From Acidobacteriaceae bacterium (lineage in GTDB: Bacteria > Acidobacteriota > Terriglobia > Bryobacterales > Bryobacteraceae): a stretch of DNA of 8,341 bases. The position numbers were made by a program, and so were the translations under genes. This document shows, piece by piece, positions 7,335 through 8,341 of the stretch. The stretch spans positions 1-8,341 of the forward strand of contig JAFAQG010000457.1 in NCBI GenBank assembly GCA_019246575.1, written 5' to 3'. The notes under the pieces are model-generated. The model did no database searches, was not told the origin of the DNA, and was given only the letters and a program-made list of their open reading frames with translations. Position 1 is the first letter of the stretch, and each line of letters begins with the position of its first letter.

Positions 7335-7921
7335 ACGATAGCTTGTGAGCGGCCTGTCTCGCCGCGGCTCTCTACGAATTGGTCGAGCAGCGCGAGCGCG
7401 GCATCTGCTGCGGAAACGAACTGTTCCATGCGGCCCGCTGCTTGCCGGAACTGCCGGGCTGTTAGGGGCCGAAATAATACGTCGTTCACGCGTACCTGCA
7501 GGGGAGCTAACGCGGCTAACAGCTCGCGTCCTTTCCGCGTTACCCTCAGCGACACCCTGCGCCGGTCCTCGCGGTCGGCTTGCTTCTTGACGAGGCCCTT
7601 GCGGATCAATTTGCCGGTCTCAATCGTCATGAATGCCCCGCTTACGTGCAAATGCGAAGCAACCGTGCTCACTCCTACTCGGCGCTGCATCTGAAGGTGC
7701 TGGATGGAGATGAGCGTTGTGTATTGGATTCCGGTCAGCTTGAGCGACCGGGCAAACCGCTCACGTACGGCTTCGAGCCGCGCGGCCAGAGCGAGCAGGT
7801 CGTGAACGAACATACGGAAGAGGGCGTCCGAGCCGTGGACGAGCAACTCGGGGCGTGAGACTGTAACCGGAATCGCCCTTGCGGGCTCCTGCTCTCGCGG
7901 AATCTCGGTCGGCTTGGGCAA
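7331..7921 (-). CDS. MarR-family transcriptional regulator
   Basis: The 196-aa protein has the MarR winged helix-turn-helix at about residues 60-135. The recognition-helix region includes HLHVSGAFMTIETGKLIRKG (90-109), and the wing carries ADREDRRRVSLRVTRKGREL (115-134), with the D-x-R-x2-RR signature of the family. Flanking helices at about 30-58 and 150-185 would form the dimer interface. MarR proteins usually repress neighbouring genes and release DNA when a small, often phenolic, ligand binds. The start is taken as TTG 7921, about 24 bases below the predicted transcription start; a weak GAAGAA lies four bases before it. A stop at 7976-7978 and the promoter position argue against longer versions, while TTG 7846 or ATG 7813 would give shorter ones that still keep the DNA-binding domain. 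It is first in the operon, so it probably autoregulates and controls the receptor and esterase. Confidence 0.88.
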   Translation of the reverse strand: MPKPTEIPREQEPARAIPVTVSRPELLVHGSDALFRMFVHDLLALAARLEAVRERFARSLKLTGIQYTTLISIQHLQMQRRVGVSTVASHLHVSGAFMTIETGKLIRKGLVKKQADREDRRRVSLRVTRKGRELLAALAPLQVRVNDVLFRPLTARQFRQAAGRMEQFVSAADAALALLDQFVESRGETGRSQAIV

Positions 7922-7951
7922 ACAGTTCTTCGCGCCCCAGCGAATAGCTAA

Positions 7952-7979
7952 ATTATAAAGCCATTTATTGAGGCGTCAA
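7952..7979 (-). promoter_or_regulatory. Sigma-70-type promoter of the MarR-receptor-esterase operon
   Basis: On the minus strand, TTGACG (7979-7974) and TATAAT (7957-7952) are separated by 16 bp, a near-perfect housekeeping promoter. The expected transcription start is near 7945, leaving a leader of about 24 nt before the MarR start codon. No comparable promoter was noticed upstream of the receptor or esterase start codons, which supports a single transcript. Such a strong promoter fits a gene set kept off by a repressor. Confidence 0.75.
7955..7968 (-). promoter_or_regulatory. Candidate MarR operator (inverted repeat over spacer and -10)
   Basis: Minus strand ATAAA-TGGC-TTTAT (7968-7955) is an inverted repeat with 5-bp arms. 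It covers the promoter spacer and the first three bases of the -10 box. A protein bound here would block RNA polymerase, as MarR autorepressors do. The arms are short, and wider AATA...TATT symmetry (7969-7943) is imperfect, so this is tentative. Confidence 0.3.
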
Positions 7980-8341
7980 GCAGCTGCTCTCTCTTCAACC
8001 TGTTGGAAATGGCTGCAGGCGCGGCGAGTCTTGTCTGGGCTTCACGCCCGGGAATCGTTCGGCCGCGAACGCAAAGGCTCCCGATCGCATAACGGTGGCA
8101 GCGGATCGATCGCGCCGTCAGGTTCCCGGACCCATGCGTCGCCTGCGAAAGAGCGTGCCGCACGAGTGCTTGGAGTCGGATTCTGCGGTACCCTACCGAG
8201 TCGGACCATCAACGGGCGCAAGCACCTCAGCGTTACTTGAGACTACGTTCAGGGTCGAAAACACGGAGTTGCTATAATCTCCGCCCAGAGGGGTTCGAGT
8301 TTGGAGTTTGCGCATTCCCGTGCGCTCATCGCCATCGGCGA
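7980..8341. other. Region without a convincing gene
   Basis: Short open frames exist on both strands, but none shows domain-like sequence with a good ribosome site. What can be seen is the following. Two adjacent small inverted repeats are GGGC-TTCAC-GCCC (8037-8049) and CGTTCG-GCCG-CGAACG (8056-8071), without a T-tract. An extended -10 element lies on the plus strand near 8270. A minus-strand frame is open from the window edge down to a TAG at 8193-8195 and could be the end of a gene lying outside. A plus-strand gene could start at TTG 8301, behind GAGGGG at 8288-8293, but only 13 codons are inside the window. Confidence 0.4.
8270..8278 (+). promoter_or_regulatory. Extended -10 promoter element facing out of the window
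   Basis: TGC directly followed by TATAAT (8273-8278) makes a consensus extended -10. The -35 side is poor: TTCAGG at 8248-8253 would be 19 bp away. Extended -10 promoters can work without a good -35. Transcription would begin near 8285 and run to the right, where GAGGGG and a TTG at 8301 could begin a gene that continues beyond the window. Confidence 0.4.

Noticed and set aside
7968..8240. 90-codon plus-strand frame (and a 71-codon minus-strand frame at 7948-8163)
   Set aside because: They overlap each other and the MarR promoter, have no clear ribosome sites, and encode Arg/Ser/Gly-rich sequence without domain character.
8288..8306. GGTTCGAGT resembling a tRNA T-loop
   Set aside because: No matching 5-bp stem, anticodon arm or acceptor stem can be built around it.

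Overview
The window looks like part of an Acidobacteria chromosome, most likely from the Bryobacterales/Solibacterales group. This rests on protein styles seen here and not on any database search. They are a very large outer-membrane receptor with an N-terminal carboxypeptidase-like domain, a secreted cytochrome c/copper monooxygenase, a CHAT protein next to a zinc-finger protein, and moderately high GC.

Left part (1-2299, plus strand). The window opens on the last 16 codons of a CHAT-domain (caspase-like) protein. About 100 bp later comes a soluble 207-aa protein with an anti-sigma-type zinc-binding motif at its N-terminus and a beta-sandwich-like C-terminus. It is followed by a 60-aa helical protein. 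Next is a secreted 426-aa enzyme that joins a cytochrome c-like segment (CxxCH) to a type II ascorbate-dependent copper monooxygenase module with a full set of candidate copper ligands. The signal peptide of this enzyme is visible only if translation begins at a CTG codon at 1019, which has a good Shine-Dalgarno in front of it. Gaps between these genes are 32 and 26 bp, so they may be co-transcribed.

Right part (7979 down to 2318, minus strand). A near-consensus sigma-70 promoter (TTGACG, 16 bp, TATAAT) drives a tight three-gene operon. Its genes are a MarR-family repressor, a 1153-aa TonB-dependent/Oar-like outer-membrane receptor and a secreted tannase/feruloyl-esterase-family hydrolase. 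The regulator and receptor overlap by 4 nt (ATGA), and the receptor and esterase are 13 nt apart. The likely logic is that a phenolic or other aromatic ester is cleaved outside the cytoplasm by the hydrolase, the receptor serves the outer membrane, and a MarR sensor answers to a related aromatic ligand. The ligand and substrate are inferred.

The two gene blocks converge, with only 18 bp between the monooxygenase and esterase stops. To the right of the MarR promoter (7980-8341) there is no convincing complete gene, only short inverted repeats, an extended -10 element at 8270-8278 on the plus strand, and an open frame running off the edge on the minus strand. No tRNA, rRNA, IS element or CRISPR array was seen.
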